A model generated the notes under the pieces. That model saw nothing but the letters and a program-made list of their open reading frames with translations, was not told the origin of the DNA and made no database searches. Positions 40,567-49,206 of a DNA stretch of 64,000 bases are shown one piece after another (position 1 is the stretch's first letter; each line of letters opens with the position of its first letter). Location: assembly GCF_010550675.1 (NCBI RefSeq), contig NZ_JAAGOA010000014.1, positions 124,001-188,000 on the forward strand, given 5' to 3'. This stretch comes from Phytoactinopolyspora halotolerans (lineage in GTDB: Bacteria; Actinomycetota; Actinomycetes; Jiangellales; Jiangellaceae). A program made the position numbers and the translations under genes.

Positions 40567-41841
40567 TCACAATGTGTTCATGTCCAGCCGCGACGCACGT
40601 CCGCGTAGGTAAGCCTGCTCCGGGACGCTGGTGGTCAGCCGCGCCGCCAGCGTGTAACAGGCACGTGCGTCGTCGGTCTGGCCGGCCATCTCCAACAGGT
40701 GCGCACGGACCGCGTGCAGCCGGTGATGCCGGGAGAGCCGTGCGTCGTGCTCGAGCGGTTCCAGGAACATCAGGCCGGCACGCGGGCCGTGTGCCATGGC
40801 CAGCGCTACGGCGTGATTCAAGGTGACCATCGGGCCGGGCGCCAGATCTTGAAGCATCCGGTAGAGGTGGAGAATCTGCGGCCAGTCGGTGTCCTGGGCG
40901 CGTTCCGCCTCGGCATGCAGCGCAGCGATCGAGGCTTGCACCTGGTACGGGCCGATCGGCGAACGGGCGAGTGCGTCGGTGATCAGGTCGACGCCCTCCT
41001 TGATGGAACGCTGGTCCCAACGGGAACGGTCCTGCTCGGCGAGAGGGACCAGGCCGCCGTCCGGGCCGGTGCGAGCGCCGCGCCGCGCGTCGATGAGCAG
41101 CATCAGCGCCAGTAGGCCGGCGGCCTCGCCGTCGTGCGGCAACAGGTGGTGGACGGTCCGCGTGATCCGGATCGCCTCCTGGGTGAGGTCCGTGCGCTGT
41201 AGGTGCGGACCGGAACTGGACGTGTAACCCTCGTTGAAGATCAGATACAGCACGTGCAGCACGGACCGGAGACGTTCGGGGTCCGGCGTGGCCGGCATGG
41301 TGAACCGGGCGCCGCCGGCCCTGATGCGCTGCTTGGCCCGGCTGATGCGCTGCGCCATGGTCGCCTCGGGGACGAGGAAGGCGTGGGCGATCTCGGCGGT
41401 GGTCAGACCGCCGACGGCGCGCAACGTCAGGGCGACCTGGGATGGTGCGGTCAAGCACGGATGGCAACAGAGGAGCAGCAATGTCAGGGTGTCGTCGCCG
41501 CCGTCGAGCATCTCGGTTTCGGCGGCCGGGGCGACGAGCGCGTCGTCCGGCACCAGCGTGACGGAGCGCTCGTCCCGGCGGCGGTCGGCCGCCTCCTTGC
41601 GGAGCAGATCGGTCATGCGACGGGACGCGACCGTCACCAGCCAGGCAGGCGGGTCGTCCGGCAGGCCCTGCTCGGGCCACTGTGTCGCGGCTGCCAGCAG
41701 TGCTTCCTGGACGGCGTCCTCCGCGGTCTCGAAGTTGCCGTAGCGACGCACGAGCGCCGCGAGGACCTGCGGCGCCGCCCGGCGCAGCAGGTCCTCGGCG
41801 TGCAGATCCTCGACGTGCAGGTCCAGGAGATGGAGGTCCAC
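40567..41841 (-). CDS. ECF42-type sigma factor with C-terminal extension
   Basis: A 424-residue RNA polymerase sigma factor. Region 2 (APQVLAALVRRYGNFETAEDAVQEALLAAATQW) and region 4 (LLRAVGGLTTAEIAHAFLVPEATMAQRISRAKQRIR) are followed by an extension of some 230 residues with the family's conserved YLIFNEGYTSSSG segment and helical repeats (DWPQILHLYRMLQDLAPGPMVTLNHAVALAMAHGPRAGL). There is no anti-sigma gene; in ECF42 members the C-terminal extension is essential, and a YCII/DGPF protein is encoded next door, as here. GTG start one nt after the YCII stop. Confidence 0.93.
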   Translation of the reverse strand: MDLHLLDLHVEDLHAEDLLRRAAPQVLAALVRRYGNFETAEDAVQEALLAAATQWPEQGLPDDPPAWLVTVASRRMTDLLRKEAADRRRDERSVTLVPDDALVAPAAETEMLDGGDDTLTLLLLCCHPCLTAPSQVALTLRAVGGLTTAEIAHAFLVPEATMAQRISRAKQRIRAGGARFTMPATPDPERLRSVLHVLYLIFNEGYTSSSGPHLQRTDLTQEAIRITRTVHHLLPHDGEAAGLLALMLLIDARRGARTGPDGGLVPLAEQDRSRWDQRSIKEGVDLITDALARSPIGPYQVQASIAALHAEAERAQDTDWPQILHLYRMLQDLAPGPMVTLNHAVALAMAHGPRAGLMFLEPLEHDARLSRHHRLHAVRAHLLEMAGQTDDARACYTLAARLTTSVPEQAYLRGRASRLDMNTL

Positions 41842-41842
41842 C

Positions 41843-42238
41843 TCACATCTCCTGGCCGGACATCTCCATGATCGGGCGTACCTCGATCGGTGAGAACCGG
41901 GTGTCGGGGAAGCGCCCCGCGATCTCGGCCGCCCGTTCCGGCGTTTCGCAGTCGACGACGAAGAACCCCGCGAGTTGCTCTTTGGCCTCCATGTAGGGTC
42001 CGTCGGTGGTCATCGGTGCGCCGTCGCGGCGCTGGACGGTCATGGTGTTCATCGGGTCCGCCAGCGCGCCGGCGGTGACCAGCTCGCCGGACTCGTGGAT
42101 CTCCCGGATCACCTCGTCGTCCTCGCGGAGAAGCCGTTCGCGCTCGTCGTCGGGGAGGGCGAGGAACTCGGGCGTCTGGGCGAAGATCGGATGCTCCCAG
42201 TTCTTGGCGTTGGTGTAAATCAAGATCACGTACTTCAT
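41843..42238 (-). CDS. YCII/DGPF-family protein, partner of ECF42
   Basis: A 131-residue YCII-related protein: MKYVILIYTNAKNWEHP, then ELVTAGALADPMNTMTVQRRDGAPMTTDGPYMEAKEQLAGFFVVDCETPERAAEIAGRFPDTRF, including the DGPYMEAKE motif that names the DGPF group. Such genes are almost always next to ECF42 sigma factors and are their known targets. Function of the protein itself is unsettled (ligand sensing or a small enzyme). Confidence 0.92.
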   Translation of the reverse strand: MKYVILIYTNAKNWEHPIFAQTPEFLALPDDERERLLREDDEVIREIHESGELVTAGALADPMNTMTVQRRDGAPMTTDGPYMEAKEQLAGFFVVDCETPERAAEIAGRFPDTRFSPIEVRPIMEMSGQEM

Positions 42239-42276
42239 CTCGTCTTCTTTCTCGATGTGGGGGGAGTGCCGGATGG

Positions 42277-42663
42277 TCAAGCGGTGCCGGCGACGCCGAT
42301 GAGGTTGCCTTCGGGATCGGTGATATGTCCGACGACGAGCGGCCCGTCGGCGGAGCGCACCGGTCCCATGACGCGCCGGCCGCCCAGGGCCTCGGCCTGC
42401 TGCAGCGCGGCCTCGACGTCCGGCACGCCGACGTAGAACAGCACGCGAGGCCGGTGGCCGTCGCCGCCGCACACGCCGCCGTTGATGCCGGTCCCGTCGC
42501 CGGTCGTGCTCCCGTCCACGAACCCGTACTGGCCGGGTGCGGAGATGTCCGTCGTCGCCGCGTCGCCGAGGTCGTATTCCCAGCCGAACAGGTCGGCGTA
42601 GTAGCGGCGGAGCGCCGGCGGGTCGCTGCCGACGATCTCGAAGTGCACGACTGCATGTCCCAT
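42277..42663 (-). CDS. VOC-superfamily (glyoxalase-like) protein
   Basis: A 128-residue protein with the bab-bb fold of the vicinal-oxygen-chelate family: VVHFEIVGSDPPALRRYYADLFGWEY, VLFYVGVPDVEAALQQAEALGGRRVMGP and DPEGNLIGVAG. Probably the first gene of the operon with YCII and ECF42 (38-bp gap). Substrate unknown. Confidence 0.88.
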   Translation of the reverse strand: MGHAVVHFEIVGSDPPALRRYYADLFGWEYDLGDAATTDISAPGQYGFVDGSTTGDGTGINGGVCGGDGHRPRVLFYVGVPDVEAALQQAEALGGRRVMGPVRSADGPLVVGHITDPEGNLIGVAGTA

Positions 42664-42962
42664 GTGACTCCTCCCTGCGCCGGTGCACCGGCGTCTGCGT
42701 TCAGGTGCGCCCGTCCGGGCCTGTCACAGCAGAGGTCGAAGCAGAGCACTGCCGTCTCGACGCCGCGCCGAGTCTTCTTTTCGATCCGTGTCTACATGTG
42801 TGGCCGCACAGATATCGGCGGCCAGGGTCCTGCATGTCTTGACCCTTCGACACCGAGAAATTCATCGGTATGGCGTCGTACATGTCGCGAGAATGCGCGC
42901 GGTGTCATCGGGGAGGTGGACCAGCGAACCAGTAGGCGCGATGCCGACGCGTGGCGGGCTGT

Positions 42963-43505
42963 TCAGGGGCGATTGAGGCGCTGCATCCACAACGAGCTGA
43001 TGTACTGGCCGTTCTTGACGGCGTACTCGCGGAAGACACCGACGTCGGAGAATCCGAACTTGCGGTGCAGCGCGACCGAGGCATCGTTGGGCAAGGCAAT
43101 GCCGGCAAGCATGACGTGCACGCGTTCGGCGGAGAGACTGTCGAACAGCGCACGGTATAGGGCGGTGCCGACGCCCTTGCCGCGAAACGCGGGGTTGAGC
43201 GCGATGCTCACTTCGACGGTCTCGCGGAAGGCTTCAAGCTGCCTATACGGCTGACTACATGCATAACCCAGCACGTGTTCGCCGCGGCGCGCGACGAGAA
43301 TACGGTGCGGCCCGGTCGATGCGAACTGCTCGAACCAGGGGATTCGGTCGCGCACGGCGATCGGCGTCGTAGTGAAGGTGGCCATCGAGTGCGCCGCGAC
43401 ATCGTTGATGATCTCGACGATCCCTGGGAGATCGCGTGCGGTCGCTGGAATCGCGTCACGCAGGTGGCGGGCGGCCGACGTTTGCCCGTCGGCGCCGCTA
43501 CTCAT
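42963..43505 (-). CDS. GNAT-family N-acetyltransferase
   Basis: A 180-residue acetyltransferase resembling the phosphinothricin-acetyltransferase group: ATARDLPGIVEIINDVAAHSMATF, ILVARRGEHVLGYACSQPYR, VEVSIALNPAFRGKGVGTALYRALF (acetyl-CoA P-loop, RGKGVG) and ALPNDASVALHRKFGFSDVGVF. It would acetylate an amino compound or amino-acid analogue. ATG 43505 is used; a TTG at 43517 is possible. Confidence 0.9.
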   Translation of the reverse strand: MSSGADGQTSAARHLRDAIPATARDLPGIVEIINDVAAHSMATFTTTPIAVRDRIPWFEQFASTGPHRILVARRGEHVLGYACSQPYRQLEAFRETVEVSIALNPAFRGKGVGTALYRALFDSLSAERVHVMLAGIALPNDASVALHRKFGFSDVGVFREYAVKNGQYISSLWMQRLNRP

Positions 43506-43573
43506 GTCGTCCTGCAATCCTCGCCATCCCGATACCTTAGATCAGCACTCCATGAATGCACATCGGCTCGGAC

Positions 43574-44542
43574 TCAGCCGCTGGAGTAGCGCCGCGCGAC
43601 CTCGTGGAACGCTTCCTTCGGCTCCCAGTGTGACGGGTCGTCGGCGGACGTCTTCACCACGCCGAAGCCCGCCATGTCCAGGTCGTGGCGGGGGTCCTCG
43701 GTGTGCGGAAAGTCGTGCATGGAGAAGGTGTAGACGAAGCAGCCGTGAACGTTGTGCCGGGCATAGAGTTCGATCAGCTCACTCAGGTACGTGGCCTGCG
43801 TCTGCTCGTCTCGCACATGCCCGTCCTTGACATGCGGCGGATCGGCGAACCAGTTCACGATCCGGAACGATCCGGGTCCGCGCAGTTCTGCACCGATGTG
43901 CGCGCCGCAGCCGAACTCCGTGATGACGACGGGCTTGTCGGTCGTGTTGAGTAGATCGCGCAGGCGCTGCTCGTATGTGTCGAGGTCGGCGCCGATCCGA
44001 TAGAGATTGACGCCGACGAGGTCGAAGCGGGACCAGTCGACGTTCTCCCAATGTCCGGCGGCGTAGGTGATCGGCCCGCGGAAATGTCGGCGCGCGGTAG
44101 CGACACCGTCTGTCAGCAGGGCATTCAGCTTGCGGGTGATCCGTCGATCGAAGAATCGTCGCCACCGCAACAGGACCTGCAGGCGGATGAAGAGCTTCGG
44201 CCCCGGGATCATGCCGGGCGAGGTGAGGGAGAACTCGGCGCCCAGCACGAGGGTGACGCGGTCCGGTTGCGATTCGCGCAGCTTCTCGGCTTCGGTCGCC
44301 GTTGTGGCCAGGTGAGCGAGCAGCTCGCGGCGCGGGCGGTCCTCCAGGTAGGGCCGGATGTAGACATCGAGGCCAGCCTCGAGAGCGAGCTGGGCCGCTT
44401 CCATTTGCCGCGCCGTGTCGGTGCCGATCAGCATCACCGTGGTGCAGTGCAGGTCGTTCCTGATGGCGCTCAGGTCGCGGCGTACGTCGTCTGTGCTGAT
44501 GTCGCCGACCACGTAGGAGATCCCCTTGACCTGCGGGTTCAT
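43574..44542 (-). CDS. TIM-barrel protein similar to glycoside hydrolases
   Basis: A 322-residue protein. The pattern of a (beta/alpha)8 hydrolase is visible: strand-like LVLGAEFSLTSPG (possible acid/base Glu), LVGVNLYRIGADLD, and PVVITEFGCGAH (likely nucleophile Glu), ending with VYTFSMHDFP. No signal peptide. Catalysis on a glycoside is inferred from these motifs only; no family number is claimed. Monocistronic by context. Confidence 0.65.
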   Translation of the reverse strand: MNPQVKGISYVVGDISTDDVRRDLSAIRNDLHCTTVMLIGTDTARQMEAAQLALEAGLDVYIRPYLEDRPRRELLAHLATTATEAEKLRESQPDRVTLVLGAEFSLTSPGMIPGPKLFIRLQVLLRWRRFFDRRITRKLNALLTDGVATARRHFRGPITYAAGHWENVDWSRFDLVGVNLYRIGADLDTYEQRLRDLLNTTDKPVVITEFGCGAHIGAELRGPGSFRIVNWFADPPHVKDGHVRDEQTQATYLSELIELYARHNVHGCFVYTFSMHDFPHTEDPRHDLDMAGFGVVKTSADDPSHWEPKEAFHEVARRYSSG

Positions 44543-44679
44543 TAATCCCTCACGCGCCCTCGGGTCGGCCGATGGAACACGACGACGGGTGGCGAGAGAA
44601 CGACGGCGTCATGAGCCGCGATGAGTTCAGCGGATGCCGGCGGTCTACCTGGTGAGAACGACGCCCGGAACCTACTGGA

Positions 44680-45171
44680 ATGGACGTGAAGGCCGTGGTC
44701 GAGAACAGATCGGAAGCGTTGTCGCGCCTGGACGCATTCGTCGGTGAATGGGAGTTGGAGGTCCGATTCCCGCCGGGCCACCCTGCAGCGGCCACCGTGA
44801 CGGATGACGCGAAAGCGCGCAGTCGGTTCGAATGGGCCCTGAACGGGCAGTTTCTGCTCCAACACACCGAGATCACGATACCCGAGGCACCTGACAGCTT
44901 GACGATCATCAGCGTCGACCCGAACACCGGCGCGTACACGCAGCATTACTACGACACCCGCGGCGTTGTACGGGTGTATGCGATGGAATTTGCGGCTGGG
45001 GTGTGGACTCTGCTCCGGGAGACGCCCGACTTCTCGCCGCTGGACTTCCGGCAGCGCTTCGCCGGCACGTTCAGCGACGACGGTCGAGTGATCAGCGGTG
45101 CGTGGGAGATCGGCTCCGACGGCGCGGACTGGGAGCTCGACTTCGACCTGATCTACCGGAGGGCCGGCTGA
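44680..45171 (+). CDS. DUF1579-like small protein
   Basis: A 163-residue protein, LSRLDAFVGEWELEVRFPPGHPAAA ... RSRFEWALNGQFLLQHTEI ... FAGTFSDDGRVISGAWEIGSDGADWELDFDLIYRR, with the FVGEW and GxW motifs of a small beta-barrel (calycin-like) protein. Function unknown. It sits 1 nt before the flavin-binding-like gene, suggesting an operon. Confidence 0.8.
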   Translation: MDVKAVVENRSEALSRLDAFVGEWELEVRFPPGHPAAATVTDDAKARSRFEWALNGQFLLQHTEITIPEAPDSLTIISVDPNTGAYTQHYYDTRGVVRVYAMEFAAGVWTLLRETPDFSPLDFRQRFAGTFSDDGRVISGAWEIGSDGADWELDFDLIYRRAG

Positions 45172-45172
45172 G

Positions 45173-45643
45173 ATGATGGCCGCCGACCTTGCCGTTCGGG
45201 CCGTAAAGGACATCGTCGAGGGTAACCTTTACCTCGTTCTCGCCACCGCCGACGCGACTGGTCGACCATGGAGCTCGCCGGTCTATTTCGCGCACATCGG
45301 TTTCACCGAGTTCCTATGGGTGTCGAACCCGGACGTGACGCATTCCCGTAACATCGCGGGCCGTCCAGAGGTGGGCATCGTGATCTTCGATTCGCGGGCG
45401 GAGATCGGCACTGGACAGGGTGTCTACATGTCCGCCGTCGGCGAGTTGCTCGAGGGTGATGACGTGCGAGAGGGCATAGACGCGTACTCTCGTCGTTCCG
45501 TCGCGCACGGTGGACGTGAATGGACGAGCGACGACGTGCGACCGGGCGGCGACCTGCGCCTCTATCGTGCCGTCGCCGACTCGCACTGGATCCTTGCGAA
45601 GGACGGACAGCCGGATCACCGCATCCCGGTGACGCTCGCCTGA
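45173..45643 (+). CDS. Pyridoxamine-phosphate-oxidase-fold flavoprotein
   Basis: A 156-residue split-barrel protein: YLVLATADATGRPWSSPVYFAHIGFTEFLWVSNPDVTHSRNIAGRPEVGIVIFDS carries the FMN/F420-binding strand pattern, followed by YMSAVGELLEGDDVREGIDAY. It probably binds FMN or F420 and reduces or oxidises a small molecule. Coupled to the gene upstream. Confidence 0.87.
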   Translation: MMAADLAVRAVKDIVEGNLYLVLATADATGRPWSSPVYFAHIGFTEFLWVSNPDVTHSRNIAGRPEVGIVIFDSRAEIGTGQGVYMSAVGELLEGDDVREGIDAYSRRSVAHGGREWTSDDVRPGGDLRLYRAVADSHWILAKDGQPDHRIPVTLA

Positions 45644-45845
45644 GTCGGTCCGTCGCGGTGGATCCGACGGCAGGATCCCGCACGCTTCTGCGACGGCGAC
45701 GGGCAGCATTCCGCTGACGGGACGCGTACGGTGGGCGGCTGCGGGATCGCTCGTGCCTTCGGCCACTGACCGGTTATCGCGATGATTACCTCGGGTTCAC
45801 CGCGTACGCCTGGAATGGCTGTGTTGGCTGCTTAGCGTACGGGCC

Positions 45846-47516
45846 ATGAGTCCACGATTTCATCGACGCGCCGGTGTCGGCGCGGTCGCCACGTTCATGG
45901 CTGTCGTCGTAGCGGCGCCGGTCATGGCCGCCGTGCCGTCGACGGCAGACGCCGACGCCCACGCCCACGCAGTCCATTCCCGCCCAGGCGGTCACACGCT
46001 GTGGCGAGAGAGCTTCAACAGTCTTGCGGACGACATCGAGGGCGGCGAAGGTTTCACCCACGACGGTCCTGACGGCTGGTCGGTGGAGATCGACCCGGTC
46101 ATGGAAGGCGTCGGCGTTGACGACTGGCGGGGTTGGAGTTTCACGACACGTGACTTCTGGGTCGCTGCCGAGGACCAGATGCGTGCCCGCTTCGGTCGCT
46201 CCGATCAGGTCATAGCGGTCGCCGACTCGGACGAGTACGACGACCGTGCCGACTCGCCCGACCGGTTCGACACCACGCTGGTCTCCGCCCCGGTTCGTGT
46301 GGCTGGGAACCGGCGGCTCGAGCTGTCGTTCGACTCGCATTACCGCCCGTGGACGGGTCAGACGGCCACGGTGACCGTCGAGTTCGACGGCAGTGGGGAG
46401 GAACAGACACTGCTGCGATACGACGGGACGAACACCGTGCACAACTACGACGGTGCCCTGGCCAACAACAACGAGACGGCGGTGTTCGACGTGCCGCCCA
46501 ACGCCCGGCACGCGGTGTTCCGCTGGCGGCTGCAGGCCCCGCGCAACTCGTGGTACTGGGCGATCGACAGCGTTGCGTTGCGAAAGGCGCTCGGTCCGGT
46601 CGATCCCAGCCGGCGGACGTCGCTGTGGGTGGTCAGCGATGTGCAGGGACATCCGCAGGATCTTGCCCACGGGCTCGGCGACCTGGCCGAGGTACGCCCG
46701 GACGCGTCGGGACTGCTGATGGTCGGTGACCTGGTGAACACCGGCGCCGAATGGGAATGGCAGGAGATCTACGACGTGATGGCCGGGGCGGCCGAGTTCA
46801 CGCCGGAGCCTGTGGTGGCTGCCATCGGCAACCACGAGAGTTACGCCGGAGAGACGTGGGAGTCGCTGCGAGACCGGTTCCTGGAGTTCGCCGACCGGGA
46901 CAAAGTGTGGGGCGAGTACGTCGTCGAGGGCGCCGGCGGTGACGTGCCCGTGCTCGTGCTGGGCCAGGAGTATCCGCGGCCGCCGGAGGTCGGGATGTCC
47001 GATGAGCAGGTCGCGTGGTTCGACGAGCGGCTTGATCACTGGACGCGGCAGCGTAAGCAGGTGGTGGTCATCACGCACTTCCCGCTGGGCGACACCGTGT
47101 CCGCGTCGTGGATCCCCTGGTACCACGACCATCATGAGCGCAACGACGAGTTGCTCTCCATACTCGGCGAGCATCCGAACGCGATCCTGCTCACCGGCCA
47201 TACGCATTACCCGTTCGAACTCGGGGACTGGGCGGTGCGCCGACGCATGCCCGGTGGGCACCCGGACGGCTTCGTGGCGGTCAACACGGGAGCCATGCAC
47301 GTGGAGTGGGATGCGCGGGGCGAGAACACCGCATCGATCCGTGAGGTGGTGACCCGCGACATCAACCGCGGCCTGACTCTGGACGTCTACCACGACCGCG
47401 TCGTCATCGAAGCACGCGACTTCGGAATTCCGGATGCAGACGGGCACAACGAGGTCAACGAGGTGGTCCGGACTCTGGAGGTGTTCAACCCGCTCGTGCG
47501 TGGTCGGCACCGTTGA
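45846..47516 (+). CDS. Secreted metallophosphoesterase
   Basis: A 556-residue exported protein. Residues 1-35 form a signal peptide (RRAGVGAVATFMAVVVAAPVMAAVPS) followed by a Asp/His-rich segment. The middle (about 60-245) is a beta-rich, possibly carbohydrate-binding region. The C-terminal catalytic part has VVSDVQG, VGDLVNTG, AIGNHESY, VVITHFPL and LTGHTHYPFE, the metal-binding blocks of calcineurin-like phosphoesterases, with Gln in place of the first His (DxH to DVQ). A hairpin terminator follows the stop. Confidence 0.9.
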   Translation: MSPRFHRRAGVGAVATFMAVVVAAPVMAAVPSTADADAHAHAVHSRPGGHTLWRESFNSLADDIEGGEGFTHDGPDGWSVEIDPVMEGVGVDDWRGWSFTTRDFWVAAEDQMRARFGRSDQVIAVADSDEYDDRADSPDRFDTTLVSAPVRVAGNRRLELSFDSHYRPWTGQTATVTVEFDGSGEEQTLLRYDGTNTVHNYDGALANNNETAVFDVPPNARHAVFRWRLQAPRNSWYWAIDSVALRKALGPVDPSRRTSLWVVSDVQGHPQDLAHGLGDLAEVRPDASGLLMVGDLVNTGAEWEWQEIYDVMAGAAEFTPEPVVAAIGNHESYAGETWESLRDRFLEFADRDKVWGEYVVEGAGGDVPVLVLGQEYPRPPEVGMSDEQVAWFDERLDHWTRQRKQVVVITHFPLGDTVSASWIPWYHDHHERNDELLSILGEHPNAILLTGHTHYPFELGDWAVRRRMPGGHPDGFVAVNTGAMHVEWDARGENTASIREVVTRDINRGLTLDVYHDRVVIEARDFGIPDADGHNEVNEVVRTLEVFNPLVRGRHR

Positions 47517-47531
47517 TCGGCGAACGTCGTG

Positions 47532-47562
47532 GCGCCCCTCACCCTGTATCGGGGAGGGGCGC
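47532..47562 (+). terminator. GC-rich hairpin after the phosphoesterase
   Basis: GCGCCCCTC (47532-47540) and GAGGGGCGC (47554-47562) are complementary with a loop of 13 nt that pairs further (ACC/GGG). Confidence 0.75.
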
Positions 47563-47719
47563 GCCGTCATGTCGATGCGACGAACTCGTTTACCGCGGTA
47601 GGTACGTCGTCGGATTTCCGTCCCGGAAAAGACGGGCGGCACCGATCAGCGATCCAGGAGGGCGTATCGGGTAGCCGTTCTTTCCAGCGCAGGTGCATCA
47701 TATGCCTGCATGGATGGGA

Positions 47720-47794
47720 TGGTGGGCGATACTGGGATTGAACCAGTGACCTCTACCGTGTCAAGGTAGCGCTCTCCCACTGAGCTAATCGCCC
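47720..47794 (-). tRNA. tRNA-Val (anticodon GAC), CCA encoded
   Basis: The reverse strand folds as a full cloverleaf: acceptor GGGCGAT/ATCGCCC, D-arm TAGCTCAGTGGGAGAGC, anticodon loop TTGACAC (GAC, Val) and T-arm GGTTCAATCC. The acceptor is followed by ACCA in the DNA. Confidence 0.97.
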
Positions 47795-47824
47795 TTGCCG
47801 ATAGAACGGCGCTTGCAAACAGCG

Positions 47825-47895
47825 AGGTGGAGACGGGATTTGAACCCGTGTAGACGGCTTTGCAGGCCGTTGCCTCGCCTCTCGGCCACTCCACC
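47825..47895 (-). tRNA. tRNA-Cys (anticodon GCA)
   Basis: Reverse strand GGTGGAGTGGCCGAGAGGCG begins the molecule. The anticodon loop is CTGCAAA (GCA, Cys), the T-arm CGGGTTCAAATCCCG, the acceptor end CTCCACC. CCA is not encoded. 30 nt from tRNA-Val and tRNA-Gly on the same strand. Confidence 0.97.
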
Positions 47896-47924
47896 GAGGT
47901 GAGGCCTGGCGGGGCCTCGCTCCG

Positions 47925-47997
47925 AGCGGACGACGGGATTCGAACCCGCGACCCTCACCTTGGCAAGGTGATGCGCTACCAGCTGCGCTACGTCCGC
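47925..47997 (-). tRNA. tRNA-Gly (anticodon GCC)
   Basis: Reverse strand GCGGACGTAGCGCAGCTGGT starts the molecule. The anticodon loop is TTGCCAA (GCC, Gly), T-arm GCGGGTTCGAATCCCGT and acceptor GCGGAC/GTCCGC. First gene of the Gly-Cys-Val tRNA cluster; CCA is not encoded. Confidence 0.97.
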
Positions 47998-48192
47998 ACC
48001 GCTCCCGGTGGCTCACCGTGTTGTTCCGGTGAACCCGGGTGCGGATAGAACATTAGCCCATCTGGGGCCCGGATTCCAAACACGGGGGCGGGCCAGTGTT
48101 GATCTTTTACGGAACCGCAGGTCGGCAGGGGGTCGGAGATGCGACATGCGTCTCGGGCACGCGTCGGTCCGAATCGGGTAGCGTCGCAGGAC

Positions 48193-49206
48193 GTGGACGA
48201 CACATCGGACGCCGTGGAGCCGGTGGCGCATCTGGGCGGCTACCTGGCCACCGGGCTGGCCGAGCTCGCCCACGATCCGGCCGTACTGGACCGGTCCGGT
48301 CGGTGGGCCGTCGTCGTGACGTTCGAGGGTGCGGTCACCTGCGCCAGGTTCGAACACTGGGAGCGGACGCCCCTGCGCGCCGACGAGCCGTGGCATGGGC
48401 CCAGCAGCGACAGCTGGACCACGTCGCTCGACCGTGACCAGTACATGGCCGCGGTGGAGGAGGTGCGTCAGCGGATCGCCGCCGGCACGGTGTACCAGGT
48501 CAACGTCTGCCGGGTGATGAGTGCGCCGCTGCCGTCGCTGGGACGGAGTGGTCTCGTGCCGCTGGCCGTCCGGCTCGCCGAGCGTCACGACGCGCCGTTC
48601 GGCGGCCTGATCCAGGTACCCGGCATGCGCGTGGTGACGGCGTCGCCGGAGCTGTACCTGCGGCGTCGTGGCGGGAAGGTCTGGTCGTCTCCGATCAAAG
48701 GCACCGGCCGGACCGAGGCGGATCTCACACCCAAGGACGAGGCGGAGAACGTGATGATCGTCGATCTGGTCCGCAACGACCTGTCCCGGGTCAGTCGGAC
48801 CGGATCCATCGCGGTGGAGGAGCTGCTGTCCGTGGAGAAGCACCCGGGGCTGGTGCACCTGGTCTCGACCGTCTCCGGGATCCTCGACGACGCCGCGGGC
48901 TGGGCGGACCTGTTCGACGCGACCTTCCCGCCCGGTTCGGTGAGTGGTGCGCCCAAGTCCAGTGCGCTGCAGGCCATCGCCGACCTGGAGCCGGTGCCGC
49001 GTGGCCCGTATTGCGGCGCGATCGGCTGGGTGGACGCGGACACGGGGGAGGGGGAGCTGGCCGTCGGCATCCGTACGTTCTGGGCCGACGACGCCACGTT
49101 GCGTTTCGGTACGGGGGCGGGGATCACCTGGGGCTCGGACCCGGCGCGGGAGTGGGCGGAGACGGAGCTGAAGGCGGAGCGTCTCGTAAGCTTGGCAACG
49201 TGCTGA
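48193..49206 (+). CDS. pabB: Chorismate-binding enzyme, aminodeoxychorismate synthase component I
   Basis: A 337-residue chorismate-utilising enzyme. Seen are VYQVNVCRVMSA, SSPIKGTGRTEADL, VMIVDLVRNDLSRV, PGSVSGAPKSSALQAIADLEP and YCGAIGWVD. Together with the downstream lyase this gives p-aminobenzoate for folate. GTG 48193 is chosen since TAGCGT lies 9 nt upstream (leaderless) and the region before it is not conserved; ATG 48139 is the alternative. The length is short because the N-terminal domain is reduced. Stop overlaps the pabC GTG. Confidence 0.9.
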   Translation: MDDTSDAVEPVAHLGGYLATGLAELAHDPAVLDRSGRWAVVVTFEGAVTCARFEHWERTPLRADEPWHGPSSDSWTTSLDRDQYMAAVEEVRQRIAAGTVYQVNVCRVMSAPLPSLGRSGLVPLAVRLAERHDAPFGGLIQVPGMRVVTASPELYLRRRGGKVWSSPIKGTGRTEADLTPKDEAENVMIVDLVRNDLSRVSRTGSIAVEELLSVEKHPGLVHLVSTVSGILDDAAGWADLFDATFPPGSVSGAPKSSALQAIADLEPVPRGPYCGAIGWVDADTGEGELAVGIRTFWADDATLRFGTGAGITWGSDPAREWAETELKAERLVSLATC

